64,000 nt of DNA from JAPOXR01 sp965221935 (GCA_965221935.1 CBDCSZ010000035.1:304352-368351); one strand, 5' to 3'; numbered from the stretch's first letter, positions 45,203 to 54,606 are shown. Translations and numbers: made by a program. The notes: generated by a model not told the origin, from the letters alone.

Positions 45203-48200
45203 TTGCCCGGAAAACTGATTTCTGGAATTTTGCGGATTGCCGGAGTCGGAATCGCCGCGCTTTTTATTGGCATTGTGTTTTCAATCGGCATGCTGTCGGT
45301 TGCCAAGGTTTCCGCACCGTCGTGGGTGAGGGAGTTTGCCGAGGGTCGGCTGGAAGCGCTGTCGGGCGATCAATCCATTGCATTGGGCGCAATCGATTTT
45401 TTCATCGATATCAAAACGCTGTCCCCGGCCATCCGCGTGAGCGAAGCGGCGATTCTGGATCCCGACCGGAAAACGAAATTGGAACTGTCGGAAATCACGA
45501 TTCTCCTGGATTTGCTGCCGGCGCTGTCAAGAGATTTGAGCATGCGGTCTTTGCTGGCCGAAAAGGCGGATTTCAGCGCGGTAATTGAGGATGCGGCCGC
45601 TGCCTTTCCGGCGACCGAGCATGCGCCGGGAGTGTTGCCGAATTTTCCCGGCATGCCCATTTTGAGCCGATTTGCCGATCCGGTGTTTTCGTCTCTGCAG
45701 GATGTCCGCATCGATTCGGTCGACATTTTGCTCCGGCTGACAGATTCAAACCAGACAGTTCGCCTGACCGGCGGACATCTTGAAATGTCAAAGTCGGATC
45801 AAGGGGTTGACGTTTTTGGCCGGACTGCCTGGCAGGTCGGCGAAACCGTCGACGCGGAAATCACCGCGGCGCTGCGCCTGCCCGCACAGGGCGCGGAATT
45901 TGAGCTTGACCTGGCTTTGGCGGGCGCGTCGGCGCGCGATGTGTTTTCGCTTGTCGATCTGCCTGTTCCCGATCAGGCCTCAGACGCTCCGGTGAGGGGC
46001 AATGTAAGGATTGCAGCCCATGCGGGCGGAATTCCTTCGACGGCAAAAGTTCAATTGGAAATCGGCGCATGGCAAGCGCATATTCCCGCCCCCGCGGATC
46101 CGATTGCATTCAACAAAATCGAAATTGAGGCGGAATATCAAATCGATGTAGGCAGGATTCACCTGAATTCCGTTTCCATAGACACGTCTGCGGGCATGGC
46201 CGGCATCGGCGGATATCTCGATCTATCCAGAGATTCCGATGGCGAAACCGTGGCGGGAGGGCGCATTGAGATTGCGGCTTCCGATTTGGCGCCGTCCGAA
46301 TTTTTCGGCACTGAAATCTCAGACTTTCACGGGGCGGCCGATCTGCGCTTTCGTTTGGACGGAACACAGTTCGATGTTGCCCGTCTGCTCCTGTCAATCG
46401 AGGGCATGAATTTCGAAGCCCGCGGAGAAGCGAAACTGAGAGATCCAGAATGGGCCGCCATGATGGAGTTCAGCCTGGATTCAGCCACCCGTGACGCGCT
46501 GTTGTCGTTGTGGCCGGCTCATTATGCCGGGGAAGCGAAGGATTGGACGAGCAAACGTGTGGAAACCGGCACGGTGTTCGCCGTCAATGGCGGGCTGCGT
46601 CTGCAGCCAAATGCCAAACCGGCTGCCAACGTAAACTTTCAGTTCGAAGGCATCGATCTCGAATTCATGGAAGGATATCCGCCGTTGAAAGACGCCAAAG
46701 GATTCGGCGTGTTTGAAGGGAGCAGCCTGGGATTCAGGTTCGACCGCGGCCAAGTCGTCGATACCAGCGGCAACAGCGTCGACATCGCCGGTTCCGAGCT
46801 CAGCATACCGAATGTCTTTGACGACAGCGCCCAGGCACAGCTCACCCTGACGGCCAAATCGACAGCGTCGCAGCTGCTGGCTTTGGTCGAACAGCCGCCG
46901 CTCGAATTGTTGTCGGCAAGCAGGATTCCCAGCGATGTCATCAATGGCAAGTTTTCTGGAAGCGCAACTGTTGGTTTTCCCCTCAGGGATGCGAAATTCC
47001 GCGACAACATATCGTTTCAGGTCAAAGGCGACATTCACTCGGCGGTGGCTCCGGGTATTTTGGGCGACGGCAGTTTTGTGTCAGAAAGCCTGCGCGTGGA
47101 AGTAGGCGAAACCGGAATCACCGTCAGCGGCGCGGGCAGTTTGAGCGGGATTCCGGTCGACGGCGTGTGGAAGCACGAATTCGGACAAACCGGCATTGCC
47201 GACAACCTGTTGACGGGAACAATTGAAATCTCGCCGGAGTTTTTCGAGAAACTCGGCGTGGCATTGCCAACCGGCACAATCTGGGGCAAGCAGCGGGGCG
47301 AATTCTATGTCACGTTTCCGGAGATGGGCTCTCCCGAATTCGGAATCTCGACGGAGGCCCAGGGTCTGGCCCTGTCTTTGCCGATCGTGCCCTATGAGAA
47401 ACCTGTCGGCGAAACCGCCGAAGTGGTGCTTGAGGGGCGGCTTTCCAACCCGATTGAGCTTCGCCGGGTGTCCCTGGCGGGAAAGGGATTCACCGTCGAC
47501 GGAGCCGTGAGTTTTGGTGAGGACGGCAGTTACACAAAAGCGGAATTTAGCAAAACGGAGATTGGCGACTGGCTTACGGCTTCAGTCGTGATTTTGAAAG
47601 ACAGCGAATTCGGGGCAATAGTGACCGGGGGGACCGCGGACCTGCAAAGGGCATATGACGCCAGCCGCGGCCGCGGTCAGACCGTTGCCGGCGGCAAACC
47701 CGTGAGCGTTCAGCTTGACACGGTTGTTTTGTCGCCGGCGATTGCGCTTTCGGATGTGAACGGGACTTTGACGTTTGAGGACGAAATTTCCGGCGAATTC
47801 GATGCCAAACTGAACGGTCAGGTCGACGTCAGGGTTTCCTTGGTCATCAGAGAGGAAGGCGCTGCGCTGCGACTGCGGTCGCAGAATGCTGGAGACGCGC
47901 TGCGCGCGGCCGGGATCATAAGGAACCTGCATGAAGGCACGCTGGACATGGCAATCGTCCCGCGGCAATCCGGAGGTCCGCCAAATGTCGTTATCCGGAT
48001 GTCAAACGTCTATGCCCGGAACATGCCGACACTCGGCGAAGTGTTGAGTATTGCAAGTATTTTCGGGTTGGTCGAACGGCTTTACGGCGACGGCATTCTC
48101 TTTTCCGACGTGAAAGCCAATCTGACGGTGGGCCGCGACCGCATTGTTTTTCAAGACAGCTATGCCACCGGTCCGTCGCTGGGAATCACGGTTCAAGGCA

Positions 48201-48445
48201 CTGTTGACCGCGCGAATGACAGGTTTGACCTGGATGGCGTGATCACGCCGTTCAATACCGCCAACGAGCTGTTGCTGCTGACCCCGTTAAGACTCTTGGG
48301 TTTCGATAAAGGCGAAGGACCGGGAGCGATCGCCTACTATATCAAGGGACCGATTGACTCTCCGGAAACAGGCGCGAATCCATTGACAATTCTCACCCCC
48401 GGAGTCTTGAAAAACCTGTTCTCGCCCCCGCGCGCCGAACAGTGA
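45203..48445 (+). CDS. AsmA/YhdP-like envelope protein (DUF3971, AsmA-like C-terminus)
   Basis: 1080 residues starting at TTG 45203. One N-terminal membrane anchor (about 8-35, ISGILRIAGVGIAALFIGIVF) followed by a long run of beta-rich repeats, and a C-terminal AsmA-like region (MPTLGEVLSIASIFGLVERLYGDGILFSDVKANL, FDLDGVITPFN, KGPIDSPETGANPL). TamB/YhdP-type proteins form periplasmic bridges carrying phospholipids to the outer membrane. The nearest IS end is only about 130 bp upstream, so its native promoter may be displaced. Its stop overlaps queA by 4 nt. Function by family resemblance. Confidence 0.8.
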   Translation: MPGKLISGILRIAGVGIAALFIGIVFSIGMLSVAKVSAPSWVREFAEGRLEALSGDQSIALGAIDFFIDIKTLSPAIRVSEAAILDPDRKTKLELSEITILLDLLPALSRDLSMRSLLAEKADFSAVIEDAAAAFPATEHAPGVLPNFPGMPILSRFADPVFSSLQDVRIDSVDILLRLTDSNQTVRLTGGHLEMSKSDQGVDVFGRTAWQVGETVDAEITAALRLPAQGAEFELDLALAGASARDVFSLVDLPVPDQASDAPVRGNVRIAAHAGGIPSTAKVQLEIGAWQAHIPAPADPIAFNKIEIEAEYQIDVGRIHLNSVSIDTSAGMAGIGGYLDLSRDSDGETVAGGRIEIAASDLAPSEFFGTEISDFHGAADLRFRLDGTQFDVARLLLSIEGMNFEARGEAKLRDPEWAAMMEFSLDSATRDALLSLWPAHYAGEAKDWTSKRVETGTVFAVNGGLRLQPNAKPAANVNFQFEGIDLEFMEGYPPLKDAKGFGVFEGSSLGFRFDRGQVVDTSGNSVDIAGSELSIPNVFDDSAQAQLTLTAKSTASQLLALVEQPPLELLSASRIPSDVINGKFSGSATVGFPLRDAKFRDNISFQVKGDIHSAVAPGILGDGSFVSESLRVEVGETGITVSGAGSLSGIPVDGVWKHEFGQTGIADNLLTGTIEISPEFFEKLGVALPTGTIWGKQRGEFYVTFPEMGSPEFGISTEAQGLALSLPIVPYEKPVGETAEVVLEGRLSNPIELRRVSLAGKGFTVDGAVSFGEDGSYTKAEFSKTEIGDWLTASVVILKDSEFGAIVTGGTADLQRAYDASRGRGQTVAGGKPVSVQLDTVVLSPAIALSDVNGTLTFEDEISGEFDAKLNGQVDVRVSLVIREEGAALRLRSQNAGDALRAAGIIRNLHEGTLDMAIVPRQSGGPPNVVIRMSNVYARNMPTLGEVLSIASIFGLVERLYGDGILFSDVKANLTVGRDRIVFQDSYATGPSLGITVQGTVDRANDRFDLDGVITPFNTANELLLLTPLRLLGFDKGEGPGAIAYYIKGPIDSPETGANPLTILTPGVLKNLFSPPRAEQ

Positions 48446-49488
48446 CAGTCCTTTCCGAGTTTGATTTCGATCTGCCCAGCGAATTGATTGCGCTGCGGCC
48501 GGCGGCGCCGCGGAGCGCGGCCCGGCTTCTGGTATCCGATGGCGACCGGTTAGACGATCGCCGGGTGCGCGATTTGCCGGATCTGCTGCGGCCCGGCGAC
48601 CGGTTGGTGTTTAACGACACCAAAGTCATCCCGGCGTATCTCCGCGGTGTGCGCCGCCGGCCCAGAACAGCTGGGAACGGCGTGAATGTCACCGTCAATC
48701 TCGACAGCCCCATGGCCGACGGGCGCTGGCGGGCGCTGGCGCGGCCGTCACGCCGCCTGCGGCCCGGCGACGCGGTCGCCTTTGGACCTGACTTGGCGGC
48801 GACTGTCGGTGAGCGAAGCGGCGAATTCCACCTGTTTGATTTCCAATGCGGTCCGGGAGAACTTGAAGAACGGCTGGAACAGGCCGGCAGCGTTCCGCTG
48901 CCGCCTTACATCGCATCGATGCGGCCGCCGGATCAAATGGATAGGACGGATTATCAGACTGTGTTCGCCCGCCGCCCCGGCGCAGTCGCCGCACCGACAG
49001 CCTCGCTGCATTTTGACGATGAATTGCTATTGCGGCTTGGCGCGCGCGGCGTGCGCTCGTCATTCGTCACCTTGCATGTCGGGGCAGGGACCTTTTTGCC
49101 CATCCGCACGGAAGCGATTGAAGAGCACCGGATGCATTCCGAACGCGGTGAGCTGTCTGACCGGGCGGCCCGGGAGATCAACGGCACGCTGGCGGAAGGC
49201 GGAAGGGTCATCGCCGTCGGCACCACTGCGCTCAGGCTCTTGGAAACCGCGGCGGAAGGCGGACTGGTCATACCTTGGCGCGGCCGCACAGATCTCTACA
49301 TCCGTCCCGGCCACGAATTTAAGACAGTGTCCGGGCTAATGACAAATTTTCATTTGCCACGAACCACCCTTCTTGTGCTAGTGGCGGCACTGGTTGGACG
49401 CGACAGGCTTCGCCGGATTTACCAGCATGCTTTGGCCAGCCGTTACAGGTTTTTTTCCTACGGAGACAGTTCGCTTTTGATCCCTTGA
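48442..49488 (+). CDS. queA: tRNA preQ1(34) S-adenosylmethionine ribosyltransferase-isomerase
   Basis: 348 residues. QueA adds the ribosyl moiety of SAM to 7-aminomethyl-7-deazaguanine in tRNA, forming epoxyqueuosine. Signatures: FDFDLPSELIALRPA, the RPGDRLVFNDTKVIPA-like RPGDRLVFNDTK, PLPPYI, YQTVFARRPGAVAAPTASLHF, TLHVGAGTF, TTALRLLE and LMTNFHLPRTTLL. It starts at GTG overlapping the previous stop (GTGA). No other queuosine gene is in the window. Confidence 0.95.
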   Translation: MTVLSEFDFDLPSELIALRPAAPRSAARLLVSDGDRLDDRRVRDLPDLLRPGDRLVFNDTKVIPAYLRGVRRRPRTAGNGVNVTVNLDSPMADGRWRALARPSRRLRPGDAVAFGPDLAATVGERSGEFHLFDFQCGPGELEERLEQAGSVPLPPYIASMRPPDQMDRTDYQTVFARRPGAVAAPTASLHFDDELLLRLGARGVRSSFVTLHVGAGTFLPIRTEAIEEHRMHSERGELSDRAAREINGTLAEGGRVIAVGTTALRLLETAAEGGLVIPWRGRTDLYIRPGHEFKTVSGLMTNFHLPRTTLLVLVAALVGRDRLRRIYQHALASRYRFFSYGDSSLLIP

Positions 49489-49567
49489 CAGGCGCGGAAC
49501 CGCGCGCACCTCCGGTGCCGCAGGCGTTGTTGCGGATCGACGGACTCCGGTGACCGAGGGCGCTGCC

Positions 49568-50818
49568 ATGATTGCAGTTCTGAAAAACAGCTGGGCGCTT
49601 CTGATTGGCATTCTGCTCCTGATGCTCGGCAACGGCATGCAGGCCACCCTGCTTGGTGTCCGGGGCGTTGCCGAGTTTGAATCCACAACAACGATGTCGT
49701 GGATCATGTCCGGATATTTTATCGGATTCCTCGGCGGTTCCCGTTTGGCGCCCGGTCTTATCCGCAGGGTTGGACATGTCCGTGTGTTCGCGGCGCTCGG
49801 GTCGCTGATTTCCGCGGCATTGATTCTGTTCGCGGCGTTTTCAAATCCGGTTGTCTGGCTGTTTCTGCGTATCGTCGTCGGTTTCTGCTTCTCCGGGGTT
49901 TATGTTGTCGCTGAGAGCTGGCTCAATGACAAATCCACAAACGAAACACGCGGCAAGACGCTTTCCGCCTACATGATTGTTCAAATGCTTGGCATTGTCG
50001 CCGCCCAAGGGATGTTGAATTTGGGGGACCCCGGAGGATATTTTCTGTTTGTCATCGCGTCTGTCCTGGTCTCGGTTTCTTTTGCGCCGATACTTTTGTC
50101 GGTTTCGCCGGCGCCGGTGTGTGAATCCGCGGCTCCAATGTCAGTTCGGGAATTGATCGGGTTTTCTCCGCTGGGCGCTTTTGGTTCCTTTTGTGTCGGC
50201 GGGCTCTTTGGCGCCATTTTCGCAATGGGTGCGGTGTATGCCTCAGAAGCCGGGCTGAGCCTGAGCCAGATCACGGTGTTCATCGCCTGTGTTTATATTG
50301 GCGGATTGGTATGCCAGTATCCGATCGGCTGGCTCTCTGACCGGATAGACCGTAGACTGTTGATCCTCTGGAGCGCTGCCGTCTGTTCGGCGGTCACCGG
50401 CGCGGCCATCCTCCTTGCCGACCAGTACGCAGTGCTGCTGGTCGTCGCATTTGTTATGGGAGGAATTCTTAACCCTCTGTATTCGTTAATTATTGCCTAC
50501 ACGAACGATATGTTGGACCCGGCCAATATGGCGTCCGGCGCGGGCTGCCTGATCTTCATCGGCGGCGTCGGGGCCATTGGAGGCCCGCTGATCGCCGGCG
50601 CAATGATGGTCCAATTCGGCCCCAATGGTTTCTTTGGCTTCATTTGTCTTGGCACCCTGCTGCTGGCGCTGTTCACCGTTTACCGTGTGGCCGTCAGGAC
50701 GCCGTCTCCGATTGAACAGCCGGCGGCGTTCACGCCGGTCAGTCAGGCCTGTTCGCCTGTCGCCGTCGACATGGCCCAGGAATACGCGCTGGAGCTGCAG
50801 GAAGCGGAGTCCAACTGA
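49568..50818 (+). CDS. MFS transporter (YcaD-like)
   Basis: About 416 residues with twelve predicted membrane segments. The major facilitator signature between helices 2 and 3 is present in altered form (GSRLAPGLIRRVGHVRVF), as are FLRIVVGFCFSGVYVVAESWLND and YPIGWLSDRIDRRLLIL. These match the YcaD-like branch of uncharacterised MFS carriers. ATG 49568 follows GAGGG; an in-frame GTG at 49550 is an alternative. C-terminal tail is cytoplasmic and non-conserved. Substrate unknown. Confidence 0.85.
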   Translation: MIAVLKNSWALLIGILLLMLGNGMQATLLGVRGVAEFESTTTMSWIMSGYFIGFLGGSRLAPGLIRRVGHVRVFAALGSLISAALILFAAFSNPVVWLFLRIVVGFCFSGVYVVAESWLNDKSTNETRGKTLSAYMIVQMLGIVAAQGMLNLGDPGGYFLFVIASVLVSVSFAPILLSVSPAPVCESAAPMSVRELIGFSPLGAFGSFCVGGLFGAIFAMGAVYASEAGLSLSQITVFIACVYIGGLVCQYPIGWLSDRIDRRLLILWSAAVCSAVTGAAILLADQYAVLLVVAFVMGGILNPLYSLIIAYTNDMLDPANMASGAGCLIFIGGVGAIGGPLIAGAMMVQFGPNGFFGFICLGTLLLALFTVYRVAVRTPSPIEQPAAFTPVSQACSPVAVDMAQEYALELQEAESN

Positions 50819-50922
50819 CAACAGGTGCGTCGGCGCATGAGCGGCGTGCTTGCCAAACAGATTGTTATGGCTGTACTAACCGCACTGAGCACAGCGGCCC
50901 GGGAAACTGCGAAGAACCGACG

Positions 50923-51507
50923 ATGGCCACAGAGTTTATATCCGGATTTGTGCGTCCGCGCGCCAATCCGCGGCATTTTCCGGCATTGGTGCTCAACGCC
51001 GACGGGCGGCCGCTATCCTACTGCCCGCTTTCGGTCTGGCGGTGGGAGACGGCGCTGACGGCAGTGATACTCCATCGCGTCGCGGTCCTGTCGGAATATG
51101 ACGAGGTTGTGCGCTCGCCGTCGACCGAATTCAAGATTCCTTCGGTTGTCCTGTTGCCGAAATACGTCAAACCCACCACCAGACCGGCATTCACGCGGTT
51201 TCATCTTTTCCTGCGTGACGAGTTCAAGTGTCAGTATTGCGGCTCAACAAGCGAGTTGACGTTCGACCATGTGGTGCCGCGCTCGCAAGGCGGGCAGACG
51301 ACTTGGAAAAATGTGGTGACAGCCTGTGCGCCCTGTAATCTCGGCAAGGGCGCGCGTTCGCTTTCGGACAGCGGAAAGGCGCTGCGCCGCGAGCCGGCGC
51401 GTCCGTCATCGGAGCAGCTGCTGAACATCGGCCGCAAGTTCCCGCCTGACTACATGCACAAGAGCTGGATGGATTATCTGTACTGGGATACCCCGCTGGA
51501 AGCTTAG
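50923..51507 (+). CDS. HNH endonuclease
   Basis: 194 residues. The C-terminal half has the HNH core: CQYCG (Cys103, Cys106), FDHVVPRSQGGQ with His116, WKNVVTACAPCN with the conserved Asn and second CxxC zinc pair. The N-terminal half (LVLNADGRPLSYCPLSVWRWETAL and YVKPTTRPAFTRFHLFLRD) is the conserved region of a widespread alphaproteobacterial family of free-standing HNH proteins of unknown substrate. It does not lie with phage or restriction genes. The ATG at 50923 is used. Confidence 0.88.
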   Translation: MATEFISGFVRPRANPRHFPALVLNADGRPLSYCPLSVWRWETALTAVILHRVAVLSEYDEVVRSPSTEFKIPSVVLLPKYVKPTTRPAFTRFHLFLRDEFKCQYCGSTSELTFDHVVPRSQGGQTTWKNVVTACAPCNLGKGARSLSDSGKALRREPARPSSEQLLNIGRKFPPDYMHKSWMDYLYWDTPLEA

Positions 51508-51998
51508 CGCCCGGCAGGCTGTTTCGCCCTATTCAAAACCGCATCACGCGCAAGCGCCAGCCACACGCAGGCAAGCGCAGCCGAGGCCAGCCCGTTCCAC
51601 GCCGCCATTGACAGCCCGAGAAAACTCCAGGCGACCTCGTCGCAGCGGGTGACATTGACCGGCTGTGAAAAATCAAGCAGTTCTTTGCCCGACATGATAT
51701 TGAGCGATGCCCCGGCGCAGCTCGACAATCCCGGCCACCAGCCATTCTCAACCCCGACATGGTATCCGGCAATGCCGGTTCCGCATGCCAGCACAGACGC
51801 TGCCAAAACGGCAATCGGCGGCCGCCGCCAGAATGAGAACAGAATTCCAATGGCAATGGCCGCGGCATGCGGCCAGCGCTGCCAAATGCAGAGCGGACAT
51901 GGCGCCAAATCACCAAAATATTGAAATCCAAACGCCGCCGCCAAGAGGACGGCCGGACCGCCGATGCCGACCGTAATCAGGTGCGTGCCGCTCACCAT
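51504..51998 (-). CDS. dsbB: Disulfide bond formation protein B
   Basis: 164 residues, four predicted membrane helices. First active-site pair Cys34-Cys37 in APCPLCIWQRWPH and second periplasmic pair Cys94 and Cys119 (SSCAG and VTRCDE). DsbB re-oxidises DsbA and passes electrons to quinone. ATG 51998 overlaps the stop of the upstream YqaA-like gene by 7 nt (ATGGTGA). Natural partner of the DsbA-like protein at 31075-31935. Confidence 0.93.
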   Translation of the reverse strand: MVSGTHLITVGIGGPAVLLAAAFGFQYFGDLAPCPLCIWQRWPHAAAIAIGILFSFWRRPPIAVLAASVLACGTGIAGYHVGVENGWWPGLSSCAGASLNIMSGKELLDFSQPVNVTRCDEVAWSFLGLSMAAWNGLASAALACVWLALARDAVLNRAKQPAGR

Positions 51999-52570
51999 GA
52001 CCTGAGCAAAAAATAGAAAGCGAAGGCTGCCAAAAAGACCAGCGCCATAATTGTTCCCAGCCGCCTTTCGATGAATTCCCGAACTGCATCTCCATACTTC
52101 CAAAGCAGCGCCGCAACCAAGAAAAATCGAAGGCCGCGGGCTATGATGCTCGAGACGACAAAGACCGGCAATGAAAGACCGGCTGCACCGGAAAGGATGG
52201 TGATGATTTTGTAGGGGAAGGGCGTCAATCCGGCAAACAGCACCACCCAGGCGCCGCGCGCGTTGTAGGCGGCGATAAACTCATCGGCTGCACTTGACTG
52301 TCCCAATAGATTCAGAATTGGGCCGCCGAGCTGGTCGAATGCCGAAGCGCCTATGACATAGCCCGCCAATCCGCCCGCGACGGAACCGGCGAGACAGACC
52401 GAGGCAATCGAAAACGCCCGGTCCGGCCTGGCCAGCACCATTGGAATCAACATTGCATCCGGCGGCACAGGGAAGACCAAACTTTCCAGAAAGCTCACAA
52501 TGGCAAGCGCAGGCAGAGCGCGCCGGTGCGCCGCAAGGCGAAGCGTGAAATTGTAAAGGTAGCGTATCAA
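51992..52570 (-). CDS. YqaA/DedA-like inner-membrane protein
   Basis: 192 residues from TTG 52570, four to five hydrophobic segments. The start LIRYLYNFTLRLAAHRRALPALAIVSFLESLVFPVPPD is the conserved N-terminus of alphaproteobacterial YqaA proteins (SNARE-associated/DedA superfamily), and GLTPFPYKIITILSGAAGLS plus GLRFFLVAALLWKYG are also typical. Upstream in-frame sequence to 52909 is not conserved. Likely lipid-carrier or undecaprenyl-phosphate related by superfamily, unproven. It is coupled to dsbB. Confidence 0.82.
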   Translation of the reverse strand: MIRYLYNFTLRLAAHRRALPALAIVSFLESLVFPVPPDAMLIPMVLARPDRAFSIASVCLAGSVAGGLAGYVIGASAFDQLGGPILNLLGQSSAADEFIAAYNARGAWVVLFAGLTPFPYKIITILSGAAGLSLPVFVVSSIIARGLRFFLVAALLWKYGDAVREFIERRLGTIMALVFLAAFAFYFLLRSW

Positions 52571-52899
52571 GCAAGACTCAATGCAGGAACGGCCGTGAGC
52601 GGCAGAACTCAGTCCGGCGCCGAATTCTCGGAAAGGGCGGTCAGGGCGGCAATTTCGAGACGTATTCGTCTTACCATCGGAACGTTTCCAAATTGAAGAG
52701 AATTCGCTGCGCTGCATAGCCTCACCGGGATCGGCTTGCCAATGAACCCGCCATCGGCGGTGTTTCACGATGGAAGGAAGCCTGCCGCATCGGATGGCGG
52801 CCACTCGACATTCAACCGGCAGCCAGTATGGCTGAATCGGGCAGAATCTGGAACAAACGCACACGCCTCGATGCAATTGGCTCACTTGGACACCGCGAT
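52571..52899. other. Divergent promoter region, YqaA / membrane hydrolase
   Basis: About 330 bp between two divergent genes both read here from TTG codons. No convincing coding sequence or promoter box by eye. Confidence 0.35.
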
Positions 52900-53466
52900 T
52901 TGAACACACCTGCTCATCTCATTCTGGGCGCCGCGGTCTTTGCAAGACCAAACGCCGCTGCTATCACCGCCGCCGCGCTGGCCGGCTCGCTGCTTCCGGA
53001 CGTCTCGCTCTACGCAATGGGATCCTATGCTTTGTTTGTGCAGGATATCCCGCCTTCCATCGTTTTTGGTCAACTGTATTTTTCCGGCCCGTGGCAGCAG
53101 GTGTTCGCCATCGACAATTCGTTTTTTGTCTGGCTGCTCGTTGTGTTGGCCGGATACTGGCTGCGCCGGGACTGGCTGATTGTCCTCGGCGCGGCCGCCA
53201 TTCTGCATCTTTTGACGGACTTTCCGCTGCATCACGATGACGGTCGTCAGCATTTTTGGCCGTTCACCGACTGGGTGTTCAGCAGTCCCGTCAGCTATTG
53301 GGATCCGGCGCATTACGGGCAGATCGTCTCGGCGCTGGAGGTCTCCTTGTGCATCGCTCTATGCGTATTGCTGTTTCGCCGCTTCAAGAGCATTGCCGCC
53401 CGCGGTCTGGTCTGCGCCGCCGCCTTGTTGGAAACGCTGCCAGCGGCCGGTGCAATGATGTTTTGA
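52900..53466 (+). CDS. Membrane-bound metal-dependent hydrolase-like protein (often mislabelled CobQ)
   Basis: 188 residues from TTG 52900 (MNTPAHLILGAAVF when translated from that codon). Four predicted membrane helices and conserved polar residues: LLPDVSLYAMG, FFVWLLVVLAG, and a HLLTDFPLHHDDGRQHFWPF motif with several His/Asp candidates for metal binding, as in YdjM-like membrane hydrolases. Alphaproteobacterial homologues are commonly annotated as cobalamin biosynthesis protein CobQ without evidence. Last gene before tRNA-Leu(CAA). Confidence 0.7.
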   Translation: MNTPAHLILGAAVFARPNAAAITAAALAGSLLPDVSLYAMGSYALFVQDIPPSIVFGQLYFSGPWQQVFAIDNSFFVWLLVVLAGYWLRRDWLIVLGAAAILHLLTDFPLHHDDGRQHFWPFTDWVFSSPVSYWDPAHYGQIVSALEVSLCIALCVLLFRRFKSIAARGLVCAAALLETLPAAGAMMF

Positions 53467-53472
53467 CCGTTT

Positions 53473-53495
53473 CCGGACTTTAACACTCCGGTTTT
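53473..53495 (+). terminator. Weak terminator before tRNA-Leu
   Basis: CCGGA and TCCGG arms with a 9-nt loop followed by TTTT, 7 nt after the preceding stop codon. Short stem. Confidence 0.35.
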
Positions 53496-53536
53496 CATTG
53501 ACGCTGACGGCTGGCGGGGTTTAAGGGCAGTCGCTG

Positions 53537-53623
53537 GCCCGAGTGGCGGAATTGGTAGACGCAGAGGACTCAAAATCCTCCGATTGAAAGATCGTGCGAG
53601 TTCGAGTCTCGCCTCGGGCACCA
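53537..53623 (+). tRNA. tRNA-Leu (anticodon CAA), attachment site of element
   Basis: 87-nt cloverleaf with CCA: acceptor GCCCGAG/CTCGGGC, anticodon stem GAGGA/TCCTC with loop CTCAAAA giving CAA, long variable arm, T arm GAGTTCGAGTC. Immediately after its 3' end the gene content switches to plasmid/conjugation genes, so the 3' half is the likely att site. Confidence 0.96.
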
Positions 53624-54376
53624 TACTTTTTCGGACAGCGCGGAAACCGCCTTCTCGAGCCGGTCGAGGCGGCTGTCGAATTCACTCCCGCCGCCGCGGT
53701 CCGGGAACGTGTGCGCGGACTCCAGACAGAGCCGGGACTCCTGGCGCAGCCGGTCCAGAGCGCAAAGATACTCCTCCGCCGCCGGGGCTTCGCCGCCCTC
53801 CGCCTCTTCAAGCGCGTCAGCCGCCAGCCTGAGATTCCGCTGCGCCTCGCGGATGCGGCGGTACCAGCCAGTCCGGACAGCGGCCAGCGCCGCGTACTCG
53901 TCCCGGAGATCAAGGATGCGCGCGACGATGGGCTCGAGGCTGATCCCGCACCGGGCGCCGTCTTCGGCCCGGGGGCCGCGGTAGCCGTTCGCGCCCGACC
54001 GGATTTCGATCATGCCGAGGGCCGCCAGCGCGTTGGTCGCCCGCTGCCAGGTGCGCACGGAAACCTCCGTGCTCCTCGCCATGTCAGAGACCATCCGCGT
54101 GCAGCAGGGAGACGGGCTTCCCGCCTCCACCCAGTCGCGCTGGGCCGAGCTGCCGATCATCTCAGCGAGGACCACGCGCAGCGTGCGTCGCGCCACGTTC
54201 GGCTCAGCGGCGGCGCTGAGCCAGCGCCCGGCGATCACCGCGGCGTCGCCGCGGCTGATGCCTTCGGGCAGGGCGGTGCCGGACGGATCGGATTCCAGAG
54301 GTTTCCGGTCAGACTGGCCGACGCTCGGAGGCGGAAATTGATTGACTTCGGGGGAGGGGCTGGTGTAGACGCTCAT
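53570..54376 (-). CDS. RepC-like replication initiator
   Basis: 268 residues. The motif order RTWQRATNALAALGMIEIRSGANGYRG followed by GISLEPIVARILDLRDEY matches the winged-helix N-terminal part of RepC-type initiators (typical NGHR...YGIDLSPL). The C-terminal half has coiled-coil character (ALEEAEGGEAPAAEEYLCAL, SRLDRLEKAVSALSEKV) and is shorter than plasmid RepC. The final 18 codons read antisense through the tRNA-Leu 3' half (WCPRRDSNSHDLSIGGF), so the stop lies inside the attachment site. It may control excised-form replication. Assignment moderate. Confidence 0.6.
   Translation of the reverse strand: MSVYTSPSPEVNQFPPPSVGQSDRKPLESDPSGTALPEGISRGDAAVIAGRWLSAAAEPNVARRTLRVVLAEMIGSSAQRDWVEAGSPSPCCTRMVSDMARSTEVSVRTWQRATNALAALGMIEIRSGANGYRGPRAEDGARCGISLEPIVARILDLRDEYAALAAVRTGWYRRIREAQRNLRLAADALEEAEGGEAPAAEEYLCALDRLRQESRLCLESAHTFPDRGGGSEFDSRLDRLEKAVSALSEKVWCPRRDSNSHDLSIGGF
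53598..53623. other. Putative attL at 3' end of tRNA-Leu(CAA)
   Basis: The T arm and acceptor end of the tRNA form the probable recombination core of the integrative element that begins at 53624. A matching attR copy (gttcgagtctcgcctcgggcac-like) is not present in the window, so the element should extend beyond 64000. Confidence 0.5.
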
Positions 54377-54606
54377 TTGAATTCTCTTATGTGCAATGCG
54401 CCGCCCTATTGCGGCGCCTTGCTTTTTTTAGGGCGCTGTGCAGCGCCGCCGCAAGCCGATTCTCCGCCCGGACCGCGCCGAATCCGCCCCGGGCCGCGCC
54501 AGACAAGGGCCGGAGGCGGTTGCGCAGAGGCCCCGGATCAGTCATTCTGGCGCATCATGCGCGCTGCCCAAGACCGGATCAGTCTTCAGAATCATCCGGA
54601 GACGGT

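Noticed and set aside
53570..53623. Peptide ending WCPRRDSNSHDLSIGGF as a protein domain
   Set aside because: It is the antisense translation of the tRNA-Leu, a well-known artefact; it says nothing about function, only that the RepC-like frame reads into the tRNA.
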